In this document: one piece after another, positions 47,605 to 61,985 of the stretch | How positions within the stretch are numbered: position 1 is the stretch's first letter | How the letters are laid out: each line of letters begins with the position of its first letter | Assembly (NCBI GenBank): GCA_026874595.1 | Contig: CM049322.1 | Coordinates: 35,273,840 to 35,337,839, forward strand | DNA: 64,000 nt | Origin: Sipunculus nudus | Lineage: Eukaryota; Annelida; Sipuncula; Golfingiida; Sipunculidae | Direction of reading: 5' to 3' | The notes under the pieces: model-generated | Databases searched by the model: none | Told to the model about the DNA's origin: nothing | The model's input: only the letters and a program-made list of their open reading frames with translations | Translations under genes and position numbers: made by a program

Positions 47605-48174
47605 ATGTATGATTCAAAGGTAATTTAATTTTGACCGTAATTATCTTTTTTAAATTCATTTTCAACTACCATTAGGCCTATTTACACGCACACAAACTTG
47701 ATGTTATTAGAAAAATGCATGATAAAATATATATTTTTGAATAATCTTAACCTACCTCCAGACCTTGAAGCTGAAATGATTTCAAGAATATGAGATTGAT
47801 TTCACGACATGCAAGAGAATACCAAACAGCAGTGAGAAAAAAATAGGCGGGAAATGTCAGTGTGGGAGGGGGCACTTGAAAATTAGGGCATGCGCAACTG
47901 CATAACCCAGTCGGTAGAAAATAGCGATTTTTTTTAAACCCCAGTAGAGGACCGCGAAATACAGAGAAAAGCAGGTTAATTTAATATCCTCTCAGTGAAA
48001 TACATCAAGAAAAAAGTATAATGATATAGACCCCCGGATACTTTTAACAGCAACATTCTTCACGCCCAGAAGCACATGATCCGAGGCGACATATACAATT
48101 ACAGATCTACCTGTTTGTGTTAGGTTATGTTTTTCCGTGACGCCCTAATATGCGTGCACGATAATCATGCGATA

Positions 48175-48373
48175 CAGAGGCGGATCCAGGATTTAGAAAA
48201 AGGGGGGTCCAGCCCAGGAGGACTAATGAAAATCCTAAAAAAAAGGTCAAAAGTCCGGAAAAGGGGGGTCAAGGCCGCAGAATTTCGTCTAAAACCCTTT
48301 AAAAAAGGTTGCTTCGGGTGAAAAACGGGGGGGGGGGGGGGGGGGGGGTCCGGACCCCCTGGTTCCGCTTCTG
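48175..48373. mobile_element. Small TIR element (MITE) with a long poly-G tract
   Basis: The ends CAGAGGCGGATCCAGG and (inverted) CAGAAGCGGAACCAGG match at 14 of 16 positions. The inside is GGGGGTC-rich with a G run of about 20 before TCCGGACCCCC. Flanking CGATA and TGATA may be a 5-bp target duplication with one mismatch. Related fragments lie near 21.3 and 21.85 kb. Confidence 0.65.
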
Positions 48374-50291
48374 TGATATTCTGGGACAACTTTGATGTTA
48401 AAATGATTGATAAGATTTTTACCTCCGTCAAACCTAGCGGTGGGGGTTATGTTTTGGGCAGCGTATATGTTTGTCTGTAGGACTGTTAGCACAAAAAGTC
48501 AACGGAGTTTGATGAATAGGATAGCTCGGAACAACCCACTGATTAAATTTTGGGGGCAATTCCTGTATAAATAATCCCGGAACGATTTCTAGTGCTTTAT
48601 GGGGGGTCCATAGCATATTTTGTTTACGTAGGAACGTAGCAGGAGCCGATATGGCCATATTTGGGGTTCGAGTGTTGACGTAGGGCGGACAATGACGTCA
48701 CTCGAAGTATACGTGCGGTTTCCCTGAAAGGTGTTGGTAAATCAACGTACAGCGGGGGGGGGGGGGGGGGGGGCGGTTGTTAATTGTTCGTGGTTATATA
48801 GCCCTTGCCCTTGGCCCTGTTGCAATAAAAAACGTAAATGACCCGCCCCCCCCCCCGGGAGATATATGCCCAAAAACCCCGAAAGATCGACTTAGTCTAT
48901 TTTCTTGCTGAGTATATACAGTTATTATCATATTCGTCACATCTTGTTTTGTAACGTGACAGAAAATATGCAAAAACGCAGCTATTGACAATGTTCGTGA
49001 CATTTAATACAGCCAGGCATTAAAATATACTAACCCATTCGTATAAATAAGTGAACGGACATTTCATAATTTTAGTAAAACAACTTAAATTTTAACGTGA
49101 CGTGGTCATAGTAATTTTTTATGTCCTGACAACTAGTAGTAGTGCGTATATATCTAGTTCTGCCTTTAAAATGTTAAGGATTTGTTGTGCATGATAATAT
49201 TGATAATTAAGCAAGATTCTAAGAATCAATGATATAATATATATATTTGCAGGTAAGTCTTCATTTCTTATGCATTAACATATAACAAGTTACTAAATTT
49301 ATAGCACAACAGTGTGTCTGGTTATTTCATTACAAATGGACTTTTTCACGTTTCATGAATAAACAGTACACATACATTTTCTCCCCTTATGAGTAGCCTT
49401 TTCACGTGCAGATGTAGCATGGACTGTCAGATGTTAAAAAGTAGGCCAAATACAAAATACAAAACATTATTTCGTTCTATATATATAGGGCTTCGAGGGC
49501 TCATTTAAGTCAGTTTCTTAAGTAAAAGTAGTAATGTGTTACAAGGTTCCTTATGTACGGAATGCGGAATGCGTGCTGAAAGATTTCATATTAACCTGCA
49601 CTGCGGTCAGCATTTTTTTCAGTCACAAAAGATGCTGTTTTTCTGACAGTTCCATATGGGTATAATGAACTGTCTTGGCGGAGGTCTGCGCTGTCTGAGT
49701 GCTTTTCTAGTTAAACTTTATATTCGTTGGGATATTAACCTCGTTTTACATGACAAATATCTCCTTGAAATTCACTTGAAAAGGTTTTTTTTAAACAAAG
49801 AATAAATATGCGTAACAACGTTTTCAAGTGCCAACCCCCACAACGAGGGAAATCTGATAAATTGAAGATTTATATCATACACATGACCATGGTTGATTTT
49901 CGCTGAATATGAACGCAAAAATGAAAAAGAAAATACTTTTGTTTTAAAAATTAATATATTAATAAAGAATCAAATTATTTTATTTTGCTCTCAGGTATTA
50001 AGATATTTTTACGATCCAATGTTAAAATTTAAACTTATAATTATTCTAAAGGGCTGTACATTTTAGGTTCGAAAATATAAAAGTCACCACAAAAAAATTA
50101 CCAATTTGAGGGATTCATCCAGCTCCAATAAGGCGATGTTCCCATCCGAGTAGCCACTGAAAGATATATACACACATAAAGACAGAGTAACGTGTCAAGT
50201 GACTGCTTCTGAGAGAGAGAAAAAGGTGTCTGTGTGTCTGTGAGTATAGTTATCGATATATTTAAATGTAAACGGCGAGTTCACAGGGTAA
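48374..50291. other. Gene-free sequence with homopolymer runs
   Basis: Poly-G at about 48751-48772 and poly-C at about 48846-48857. Nothing else recognisable. Confidence 0.45.
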
Positions 50292-50490
50292 AGTAGTGGT
50301 CGTGAAAGCCGTATGAGTATTTGTTACAGTGGGGGTCGTGAAAGCCGTGTGAGTATATGTTATTGTCGTGATCGTTAAAGCCGTTTGAGTATTGTTACAG
50401 TGGTGCTCGTGAAAGCCGTTTGAGAATGTGTAGCAGTGGTGGTCTTGAAAGCCGGGTGAGTATATGTTACAGTGGTGGTCGTGAAAGTTA
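50292..50490. repeat. 36-bp minisatellite, about 5.5 copies
   Basis: The unit is like AGTGGTGGTCGTGAAAGCCG followed by TGTGAGTATATGTTAC. Copies differ by substitutions and one 1-bp deletion. The open minus-strand frame across it is a by-product of the 36-bp period. Confidence 0.85.
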
Positions 50491-50623
50491 CATTTGCTAG
50501 CAGTAATGTGTTTTATCGGTACGACGATACACCATACAAAGCGTATCGGTAACCGTATCAATGAGGCATATCCATATGTATCGATGTTTTGATATATCGG
50601 CAAATTGATACAGCCCTAATATA

Positions 50624-52343
50624 TTTCCTTGAATAGACGCCCGGTTTTTTTTTTTTTTTCAGACGCTGCTTTCATCCGGCGTCTAAACAAGGCCGGCTTA
50701 TATTTAAGGCCGGCGTTTATTAAAAAAAAAAGACAGCATCAGGCTCATCAGACAAAACTAAAAAAAAAAGAACACGTAAAAACAATGAAAACGTCGGTCA
50801 CTACTCAGGGACATAAGTGATAACATCGCCGGTACAAGGACTGTGTTTATAAAATTTCCTTGCCATGAGGATATGGGACCTGCGCAATCTCCACTATCCC
50901 GTAACATAGTAAGAATTTACGTAGAATCACAGCGAGAGTTTGCAGTTGTCAACAAGAATCTTCCTGCACGGGCCTCTCGAAACTAGGTACCCCGGTTTTT
51001 ATGTGCCTGTTCCATTTATTTTACACCGTGTGCAGTTGGTAACATTGTTTCCCTCTGAAAACGGGGAGGCTCTCCCATTAAATGTGCACCACGTACAACT
51101 GGTTACATTGGTTCGATCGATATGGGGGGGGGGGGGGGGGGTTCTTGTAATGGCACAGCGTAATTCAATTTCATACACTTTCCTCCCCCTGTACAGCGCG
51201 TACACCTGGTAATATTGCTTCCAACGAAATATGGGGGTTGGTACGTATAATTGCAGTACGTAATTTGATTACATAACATTGGCACTTTCTTTCCGACTTT
51301 AACTCGGCTTGACACAGTGTATTCAAGCGATTCCGACCTGGTTTATACTTGTTTGTGACATTTACTGCCGAGAATATACTAATTTATACTTGTCGACAAG
51401 AGTAAATAATATTTAAACTATTATGATTATCTAAGAAGCGTGTTTTCGGTAGCATTGAGTAAATAATATTTAAACTATTATGATTATCTAAGAAGCGTGT
51501 TTTCGGTAGCATTGGGGACGCACTTTGTGTTGATCTGAGTATTGGTTGAGTATAAGGTGGTATCGCCACCTTGTGGATATGGTTGTAAATAGATTTTTTT
51601 TAGTCTTTACAGTAATAGGGAGGAAAAGGGAACAGCGGGATAATGGCGTTCTTTAGAATGAACGCAGAAAGTCTCTGTGAAATCCAATAAAGGATCTTGG
51701 ACTATATAGTGTTTTTTATTACCTATACAAAATACCACACACTTAAAAGCGCTTAAAAAATTAAAGCAAGAAGCGTTATTTGGCTTGACAGTAGCTTCAA
51801 ACTGTACCCCTTCACACCATCACTTTGTGCCTTCATGATTCACAAGAAATATGTGCCCTAACGTATTTGAACAGTTGCGTTCAACAAGAGGTAGTCTCTC
51901 AGCGTACCAACTTTTCCCGCTTGTGGCAAGCGGGAAAATTTTTACGTAGCCTGAAAGCACTGATAGGGTTTGCCTTTATTAATGATAGTGTAGCGTTTAT
52001 TAGAAAAGGTGATTGGATTTAATCAAAATGGACAAAACGGGATCATTTGGTATCCTAGGGAAACAGGCATACGCATATGAAAAAAAGAAAGATTATAGAG
52101 GAATTAAACATATTATCAACACAAACACAAACCGAAATTCATTCAATCTCCGGTCAATTTGACTGGTAAATGCACCAATTATAGTGACGGGAAAAGACAT
52201 CTCGCGGCAAACATGGAAACTACACTGACACAAGGCCTCTGAACAAGACCGGCGTCTATTTAAGGCCGGCGTTTATTATGCTGGGACACTGTTTTGCCCC
52301 GGCGACTATATAAGGCAGGCAACTATATAAGGACTGGCGTCTG
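50624..52343. mobile_element. Non-autonomous TIR element of about 1.7 kb with GGCCGGCG subterminal repeats
   Basis: The left end TTTCCTTGAATAGACGCC matches the inverted right end (GGCGTCTGTTCAAGGAAA) with one mismatch. Both subterminal zones repeat AAGGCCGGCGTTTATT and GGCGTCTA motifs (50680-50725 and 52240-52290). No transposase was seen inside and no target duplication was found. Confidence 0.6.
51400..51513. repeat. Perfect 57-bp tandem duplication
   Basis: 51400-51456 and 51457-51513 are identical, starting GAGTAAATAATATTTAAACT and ending GGTAGCATT. Its perfection implies a recent event or an assembly artefact. Confidence 0.95.
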
Positions 52344-53065
52344 TTCAAGGAAAAACTAGGTATTCTACCTAGTTTCGTGCAATATGTTGCAATTAAATGC
52401 ATTAGTAAAAATGTTATATTGGTAGAATGAAATTGGATAATTTACTTAACCTGTATTCCAGGGTTGAGATTTTTAATGGCGTTTTGAGTTTCAGAGGGGC
52501 AAGTAAAATCAGCTGAATATAAGATTCTGGGTTGCTCGGTCTGGGCGAAATTGAAGCCTAAAACTAAATCCAAGTAATATAATATCTCAAATGCAAACCT
52601 TTTTTTAAATAAAGGGAACACAAACCTCCTGAAATTTAGTGTCGCATAAATATTAATATTTTTTATTGTACTGTGAAATACAACATTTTAAAATAATTAT
52701 GTCATAATGTATAAATTCATCGGAGAACATTAGAAAAATGGGTTTTGAAATTATGTAACATTTCCAGCGATAGCATAAGCCACAATAATATCACACGAAT
52801 CCTGCTCGTTCTTTTTTGGGGAACAATTTGTAATATTAAAGGGACTTTCTGACATCTTTTGAGTGAAGGGTAAACAAAAATTTAATGTTTTTCTACGTGA
52901 TTTATAGACCTAAATTCAAGATTTTAGCCATCTTAGATTATAACCAAGCTAATACAGAAAACTATCTAAACCTATTTTGTGCATATTTTATTTGATACAG
53001 ATCGACGTGTTAATTGATATACTTGCAGACAGATAAATATACCTTAGATACTCCCTCTCCTCACT

Positions 53066-53186
<121 letters not shown>

Positions 53187-53450
53187 GAGTTACCATCTGT
53201 TGTAAAGTGCTCTATGGCCTACAGACTAGGCCAGAGCGGTATTATCTGTCGAGGTCCAAATAAGAATCTGGTCCAATTTACAATCCAGTTTACAATCCTG
53301 TGGTGACGACTTCATGATTGAAATCTGGTCTGGACTGATTTTAAACTGAGCCAGCCCAGACATGAATTTTGATATGGACCAGTCCAGTTTACAGTCCTGT
53401 GTTTGACTGATTTAAACTGGACAGTCCAGATCAGAATCTTTATCTACTCC

Positions 53451-54961
53451 TAAGCTAGCTTCAGTTACACTATATTTACCTAGCTGGCCTATATTCAATT
53501 AAAAAAATTCGCAAAATATTGTAAGTCCATAATAATTAATATTTTATAAATTTATTTCATACTAGTATTCTATGAAAATGCCATTGGTTGGACCCCTGTC
53601 ATATTTATGTTGTTAGTTTGCCTCTTAAGTGAAATGACTAATATATAATTGATGAAATAATCATGTTAAACATTGGTATTTTACAGCTGAAAACTACAAA
53701 TATAGCTGGCCGAACATTTCATTAATTCAACAAACCAAAACAAAATATAATCAATAATTTTTATTTTATATTACCCAATATAAGGCTTATGATCCAAGAC
53801 CTGTAATGGTGCTTACAGACATGCACACAAAAAGACAAACTCCGGCAAAAACATAGCCCTATAGTTCAACATAAAATTACGTATATTCCCGTGATTAATG
53901 CGATCGATATGGAGGCTTTGATACACGTCTGTTTTCTCAGTGCTCGATACACAATATTTACAAAAAAGGGTCTACATAATTATAGATAAATATTTGTGAC
54001 AGAATGAGCCATGTTTCAAGTAAGAAGTGAATCACGTTGAGATTAAGTCGGTATAGGTTTATATATATATTGAGTGTAAAACAAACAGGACAATGGTCGA
54101 GGGGAAGAATTTGCCCGAATCGGCTTTACTGATCTTTTTCTTTTTCTATCCGTTCCAAAGTCTCGACTGAGTAAGCATGAATTTGATATGTAGATATCGG
54201 TGGAAGGGAAGTCACAAGACGTATTGGAGTTGCAATGAGAACGAGTTCAGCTTGGAGTAAAGGTTATCTTCCCTGTATTCGATCAAATGTGATCAGCAGG
54301 TCGCCATCTAAACCTCTGGGTCCTTTTTTTTATCAATGTAAGGCGTATACTGCTGACTTGTTGACTTAGTTGTGATAAGAGGTATTAAACGTGGGATAAT
54401 GCGCTTCACGCCGAACTGTGCTTCTATCAGATAAAGGTCATTGTCTGTGTTTGTCTTATTTATTGCAGGTGTATCACCGTCTCCTATGTTCTGAAGGCGT
54501 AGCTGAAATTTGGGTTTATATATGTTTGCATTATTAGGGATATGTTTCCATTATGCCATCCCGTTGTATTGTTGTCAGTTTTTATAAAAATGGTCAGCAC
54601 GAGCTATTTACTTATGCAGTAAAGATTATTATACGTTCAACGTATCATTTTATACAGGTACAACCCCATATGGTCTTTATTATAACGTTATATGCTTTCA
54701 CAGTAATTTATTGCTTTTTTTCGTTGTTTATACAAAAAGCTTGGGCGCTTGGGGTTTTTGCTCGGATAAACGATCATTCGGATAAGCGCTTTCGCAGGAT
54801 TCTCAATGAGTGTTTAATCCCGGCCGTTATGAGCTACTCACAGACATGCGCAATTACTCTAACCCAGTCCAAAATAAACCGTGGCATTACTGTATTCTAT
54901 CAATCTAATCAATTTTTATCTAAAAGTAATTGGAATTATCAATTTGCATGACTTATCCCAG

Positions 54962-54964
<3 letters not shown>
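53451..54964. other. Gene-free AT-rich sequence
   Basis: A 132-codon frame at 54553-54951 has no recognisable domain and is probably chance. It overlaps CGGATAA-rich sequence that looks like the body of a pogo-like element. Confidence 0.4.
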
Positions 54965-55027
<63 letters not shown>

Positions 55028-55050
55028 TATACATACATATATATATCTGG
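54965..55050. repeat. (AT)n microsatellite
   Basis: AT run degenerating into ATAC repeats. Confidence 0.9.
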
Positions 55051-55069
55051 AATTAGACGATCATTTATA

Positions 55070-55190
55070 CAAACGTTTGGGATATTTTTCCATTGTACAG
55101 ATTTCGGATAAACGATCAAATTGTCAGACCTACTTTTCAAATTTCGGATAGACGATAAATGGTGTTCGGATAACGACGCTCTACTGTACT
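55070..55190. mobile_element. Right end of a second pogo-like element
   Basis: TTCGGATAACGACGCTCTAC followed by TGTA matches the right terminal repeat of the 46372-47097 element. TTCGGATAAACGATC repeats lie just inside. The left end was not located. Confidence 0.5.
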
Positions 55191-55453
55191 TTATTTTGTT
55201 GTCGTTTTACATTGATGCAATGAGGACGACAAAGCGATAATAAAGTTTTTGCAATAACAAAGGACGAAAGGCCTACTAAGTACATATAAACATTGCTAAG
55301 GAGTCCCCTTTGCCATGTAAGGTCGTTGTGATGGTATAGGGTTTCCTTGGAGCAAATGTTATCTCGGAATGATTAAATCAAACTTGACAACATGGAAACT
55401 AGATTGTGTTGAGTTATGAATCTTCTACTCCCGATCTACATGACATCACACTC

Positions 55454-58400
55454 CATGAACTGACATGTATCATTTATGTACTGACATGTATCATGTACTG
55501 ACGTGTATCATTTATGTACTGACATGTATCATTTATGTACTGACATGTATCATGTACTGACGTGTATCATTTATGTACTGACATGTATCATGTACTGACG
55601 TGTATCATTTATGTACTGACATGTATCATGTACTGACGTGTATCATTTATGTACTGACATGTATCATGTACTGACGTGTATCATTTATGTACTGACATGT
55701 ATCATGTACTGACGTGTATCATTTATGTACTGACATGTATCATTTATGTACTGACATGTATCATGTACTGACGTGTATCATTTATGTACTGACATGTATC
55801 ATGTACTGACGTGTATCATTTATGTACTGACATGTATCATGTACTGACGTGTATCATTTATGTACTGACATGTATCATGTACTGACGTGTATCATTTATG
55901 TACTGACATGTATCATGTACTGACGTGTATCATTTATGTACTGACATGTATCATTTATGTACTGACGTGTATCATGTACTGACATGTATCATTTATGTAC
56001 TGACATGTATCATGTACTGACGTGTATCATTTATGTACTGACATGTATCATGTACTGACATGTATCATTTATGTACTGACATGTATCATTTATGTACTGA
56101 CATGTATCATTTATGTACTGACATGTATCATTTATGTACTGACATGTATCATTTATGTACTGACATGTATCATTTATGTACTGACATGTATCATGTACTG
56201 ACGTGTATCATTTATGTACTGACATGTATCATTTATGTACTGACATGTATCATTTATGTACTGACATGTATCATTTATGTACTGACATGTATCATTTATG
56301 TACTGACATGTATCATTTATGTACTGACATGTATCATTTATGTACTGACATGTATCATTTATGTACTGACATGTATCATGTACTGACGTGTATCATTTAT
56401 GTACTGACATGTATCATTTATGTACTGACATGTATCATTTATGTACTGACATGTATCATTTATGTACTGACGTGTATCATTTATGTACTGACATGTATCA
56501 TTTATGTACTGACATGTATCATGTACTGACGTGTATCATTTATGTACTGACATGTATCATTTATGTACTGACATGTATCATGTACTGACATGTATCATTT
56601 ATGTACTGACATGTATCATTTATGTACTGACATGTATCATGTACTGACGTGTATCATTTATGTACTGACATGTATCATTTATGTACTGACATGTATCATG
56701 TACTGACGTGTATCATTTATGTACTGACATGTATCATGTACTGACGTGTATCATTTATGTACTGACATGTATCATGTACTGACGTGTATCATTTATGTAC
56801 TGACATGTATCATGTACTGACGTGTATCATTTATGTACTGACATGTATCATTTATGTACTGACATGTATCATTTATGTACTGACATGTATCATTTATGTA
56901 CTGACATGTATCATTTATGTACTGACATGTATCATTTATGTACTGACATGTATCATGTACTGACGTGTATCATTTATGTACTGACATGTATCATTTATGT
57001 ACTGACATGTATCATTTATGTACTGACATGTATCATTTATGTACTGACATGTATCATTTATGTACTGACATGTATCATGTACTGACGTGTATCATTTATG
57101 TACTGACATGTATCATTTATGTACTGACATGTATCATTTATGTACTGACATGTATCATTTATGTACTGACATGTATCATTTATGTACTGACATGTATCAT
57201 TTATGTACTGACATGTATCATGTACTGACGTGTATCATTTATGTACTGACATGTATCATTTATGTACTGACATGTATCATTTATGTACTGACATGTATCA
57301 TTTATGTACTGACGTGTATCATTTATGTACTGACATGTATCATTTATGTACTGACATGTATCATGTACTGACGTGTATCATTTATGTACTGACATGTATC
57401 ATTTATGTACTGACATGTATCATGTACTGACATGTATCATTTATGTACTGACATGTATCATTTATGTACTGACATGTATCATGTACTGACGTGTATCATT
57501 TATGTACTGACATGTATCATTTATGTACTGACATGTATCATGTACTGACGTGTATCATTTATGTACTGACATGTATCATGTACTGACGTGTATCATTTAT
57601 GTACTGACATGTATCATTTATGTACTGACGTGTATCATTTATGTACTGACATGTATCATTTATGTACTGACGTGTATCATTTATGTACTGACATGTATCA
57701 TTTATGTACTGACATGTATCATGTACTGACGTGTATCATTTATGTACTGACATGTATCATGTACTGACGTGTATCATTTATGTACTGACATGTATCATTT
57801 ATGTACTGACGTGTATCATTTATGTACTGACATGTATCATGTACTGACGTGTATCATTTATGTACTGACATGTATCATTTATGTACTGACGTGTATCATT
57901 TATGTACTGACATGTATCATGTACTGACGTGTATCATTTATGTACTGACATGTATCATGTACTGACGTGTATCATTTATGTACTGACATGTATCATTTAT
58001 GTACTGACATGTATCATGTACTGACGTGTATCATTTATGTACTGACATGTATCATTTATGTACTGACGTGTATCATTTATGTACTGACATGTTTCATGTA
58101 CTGACGTGTATCATTTATGTACTGACATGTATCATGTACTGACGTGTATCATTTATGTACTGACATGTATCATTTATGTACTGACATGTATCATTTATGT
58201 ACTGACATGTATCATTTATGTACTGACATGTATCATTTATGTACTGACATGTATCATTTATGTACTGACATGTATCATTTATGTACTGACATGTATCATG
58301 TACTGACATGTATCATTTATGTACTGACATGTATCATTTATGTACTGACATGTATCATGTACTGACGTGTATCATTTATGTACTGACATGTATCATTTAT

Positions 58401-61400
58401 GTACTGACGTGTATCATTTATGAACTGACATGTATCATGTACTGACGTGTATCATTTATGTACTGACATGTATCATGTACTGACGTGTATCATTTATGTA
58501 CTGACATGTATCATTTATGTACTGACATGTATCATTTATGTACTGACATGTATCATTTATGTACTGACATGTATCATTTATGTACTGACATGTATCATTT
58601 ATGTACTGACATGTATCATTTATGTACTGACATGTATCATGTACTGACGTGTATCATTTATGTACTGACATGTATCATTTATGTACTGACGTGTATCATT
58701 TATGTACTGACATGTATCATGTACTGACGTGTATCATTTATGTACTGACATGTATCATGTACTGACGTGTATCATTTATGTACTGACATGTATCATTTAT
58801 GTACTGACATGTATCATTTATGTACTGACATGTATCATGTACTGACGTGTATCATTTATGTACTGACATGTATCATGTACTGACGTGTATCATTTATGTA
58901 CTGACATGTATCATTTATGTACTGACATGTATCATTTATGTACTGACATGTATCATTTATGTACTGACGTGTATCATTTATGTACTGACATGTATCATTT
59001 ATGTACTGACATGTATCATTTATGAACTGACATGTATCATTTATGTACTGACATGTATCATGTACTGACGTGTATCATTTATGTACTGACATGTATCATT
59101 TATGTACTGACATGTATCATTTATGTACTGACATGTATCATGTACTGACGTGTATCATTTATGTACTGACATGTATCATGTACTGACGTGTATCATTTAT
59201 GTACTGACATGTATCATTTATGTACTGACATGTATCATTTATGTACTGACGTGTATCATTTATGTACTGACATGTATCATTTATGTACTGACATGTATCA
59301 TTTATGTACTGACATGTATCATTTATGTACTGACGTGTATTATTTATGTACTGACGTGTATCATTTATGTACTGACGTGTATCATTTATGTACTGACATG
59401 TATCATTTATGTACTGACATGTATCATTATGTACTGACATGTATCATTTATGTACTGACATGTATCATTTATGTACTGACATGTATCATTTATGTACTGA
59501 CATGTATCATTTATGTACTGACATGTATCATTTATGTACTGACATGTATCATTTATGTACTGACATGTATCATTTATGTACTGACATGTATCATTTATGT
59601 ACTGACATGTATCATTTATGTACTGACATGTATCATTTATGTACTGACATGTATCATTTATGTACTGACATGTATCATTTATGTACTGACATGTATCATT
59701 TATGTACTGACATGTATCATTTATGTACTGACATGTATCATTTATGTACTGACATGTATCATTTATGTACTGTCATGTATCATTTATGTACTGACATGTA
59801 TCATTTATGTACTGACATGTATCATTTATGTACTGACATGTATCATTTATGTACTGACATGTATCATTTATGTACTGTCATGTATCATTTATGTACTGAC
59901 ATGTATCATTTATGTACTGACATGAATCATTTATGTACTGACATGTATCATTTATGTACTGACATGTATCATTTATGTACTGACATGTATCATTTATGTA
60001 CTGACATGTATCATTTATGTACTGACATGTATCATTTATGTACTGACATGTATCATTTATGTACTGACATGTATCATTTATGTACTGACATGTATCATTT
60101 ATGTACTGACATGTATCATTTATGTACTGACATGTATCATTTATGTACTGACATGTATCATTTATGTACTGACATGTATCATTTATGTACTGACATGTAT
60201 CATTTATGTACTGACATGTATCATTTATGTACTGACATGTATCATTTATGTACTGACATGTATCATTTATGTACTGTCATGTATCATTTATGTACTGACA
60301 TGTATCATTTATGTACTGACATGTATCATTTATGTACCAACATGTATCATTTATGTACTGACATGTATCATTTATGTACTGTCATGTATCATTTATGTAC
60401 TGTCATGTATCATTTATGTACTGACATGTATCATTTATGTACTGACATGTATCATTTATGTACTGACATGTATCATTTATGTACTGACATGTATCATTTA
60501 TGTACTGACATGTATCATTTATGTACTGACATGTATCATTTATGTACTGACATGTATCATTTATGTACTGACATGTATCATTTATGTACTGACATGTATC
60601 ATTTATGTACTGACATGTATCATTTATGTACTGACATGTATCATTTATGTACTGACATGTATCATTTATGTACTGACATGTATCATTTATGTACTGACAT
60701 GTATCATTTATGTACTGACATGTATCATTTATGTACTGACATGTATCATTTATGTACTGACATGTATCATTTATGTACTGACATGTATCATTTATGTACT
60801 GACATGTATCATTTATGTACTGACATGCATCATGTACTGACATGTATCATTTATGTACTGACATGTATCATTTATGTACTGACATGTATCATGTACTGAC
60901 ATGTATCATTTATGTACTGACATGTATCATTTATGTACTGACATGCATCACTTATGTACTGACATGTATCATTTATGTACTGACGTGTATCATTTATGTA
61001 CTGACATGTATCATTTATGTACTGACATGTATCATTTATGTACTGACATGTATCATTTATGTACTGACATGTATCATTTATGTACTGACATGCATCATGT
61101 ACTGACATGTATCATTTATGTACTGACATGTATCATTTATGTACTGACATGTATCATGTACTGACATGTATCATTTATGTACTGACATGTATCATTTATG
61201 TACTGACATGCATCACTTATGTACTGACATGTATCATTTATGTACTGACGTGTATCATTTATGTACTGACATGTATCATTTATGTACTGACATGTATCAT
61301 TTATGTACTGACATGTATCATTTATGTACTGACATGTATCATTTATGTACTGACATGTATCATTTATGTACTGACATGTATCATTTATGTACTGACATGT

Positions 61401-61985
61401 ATCATTTATGAACTGACATGTATCATTTACGTACTGACATGTATCATTTATGTACTGACATGTATCATTTATGTACTGACATGTATCATTTGCTGACATG
61501 TATCATTTATGTATTGACATGTATCATTTATGTACTGACATGTATCATGTGCTGACATGTATCATTTATGTACTGACATGTATCATTTATGTACTGACAT
61601 GTATCATTTATGTACTGACATGTATCACTTATGTACTGACATGTATCATTTATGTACTGACATGAATCATTTATGTATTGACATGTATTATTTATGTATT
61701 GAAATGTATCATTTATGTACTGAAATGTATCATTTATGTACTGACATGTATCATTAATGTACTGACATGTTTCATTTATGTACTAACATGTCCCATTTTT
61801 GTACTGACATGCCTCTTTTATGTACTGACATGTATCATTTATGTACTGACATGTATCATTTATGTACCAACATGTATCATTTATGTACTAACATGTATCA
61901 TTAATATACTGACATGTATCATTAATGTACTGACATGTATCATTTATGTACTAACATGTATCATTAATGTACTGACATGTTATAT
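55454..61985. repeat. 6.5-kb satellite of 21-bp and 17-bp units
   Basis: The long unit is ATTTATGTACTGACATGTATC (21 bp, phase arbitrary). The short unit is ATGTACTGACGTGTATC (17 bp). From 55454 to about 59440 they are mixed, often alternating. From about 59440 to 60830 there are almost only 21-bp units. From 60830 to 61560 short units return without the CpG. The last 400 bp are diverged, as at an array edge. Because 21 is divisible by three, long frames (up to 486 codons) arise by chance; none is a gene. Confidence 0.97.

Noticed and set aside
50262-50603. His/Thr-rich minus-strand frame
   Set aside because: Produced by the 36-bp minisatellite period.
54553-54951. 132-codon plus-strand frame
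   Set aside because: Low-complexity AT-rich translation overlapping transposon-like sequence, with no motif.
59188-59925. Long open frames in the satellite (245 and 486 codons, and reverse-strand counterparts)
   Set aside because: They are heptapeptide reiterations of the 21-bp unit and have no independent coding signal.
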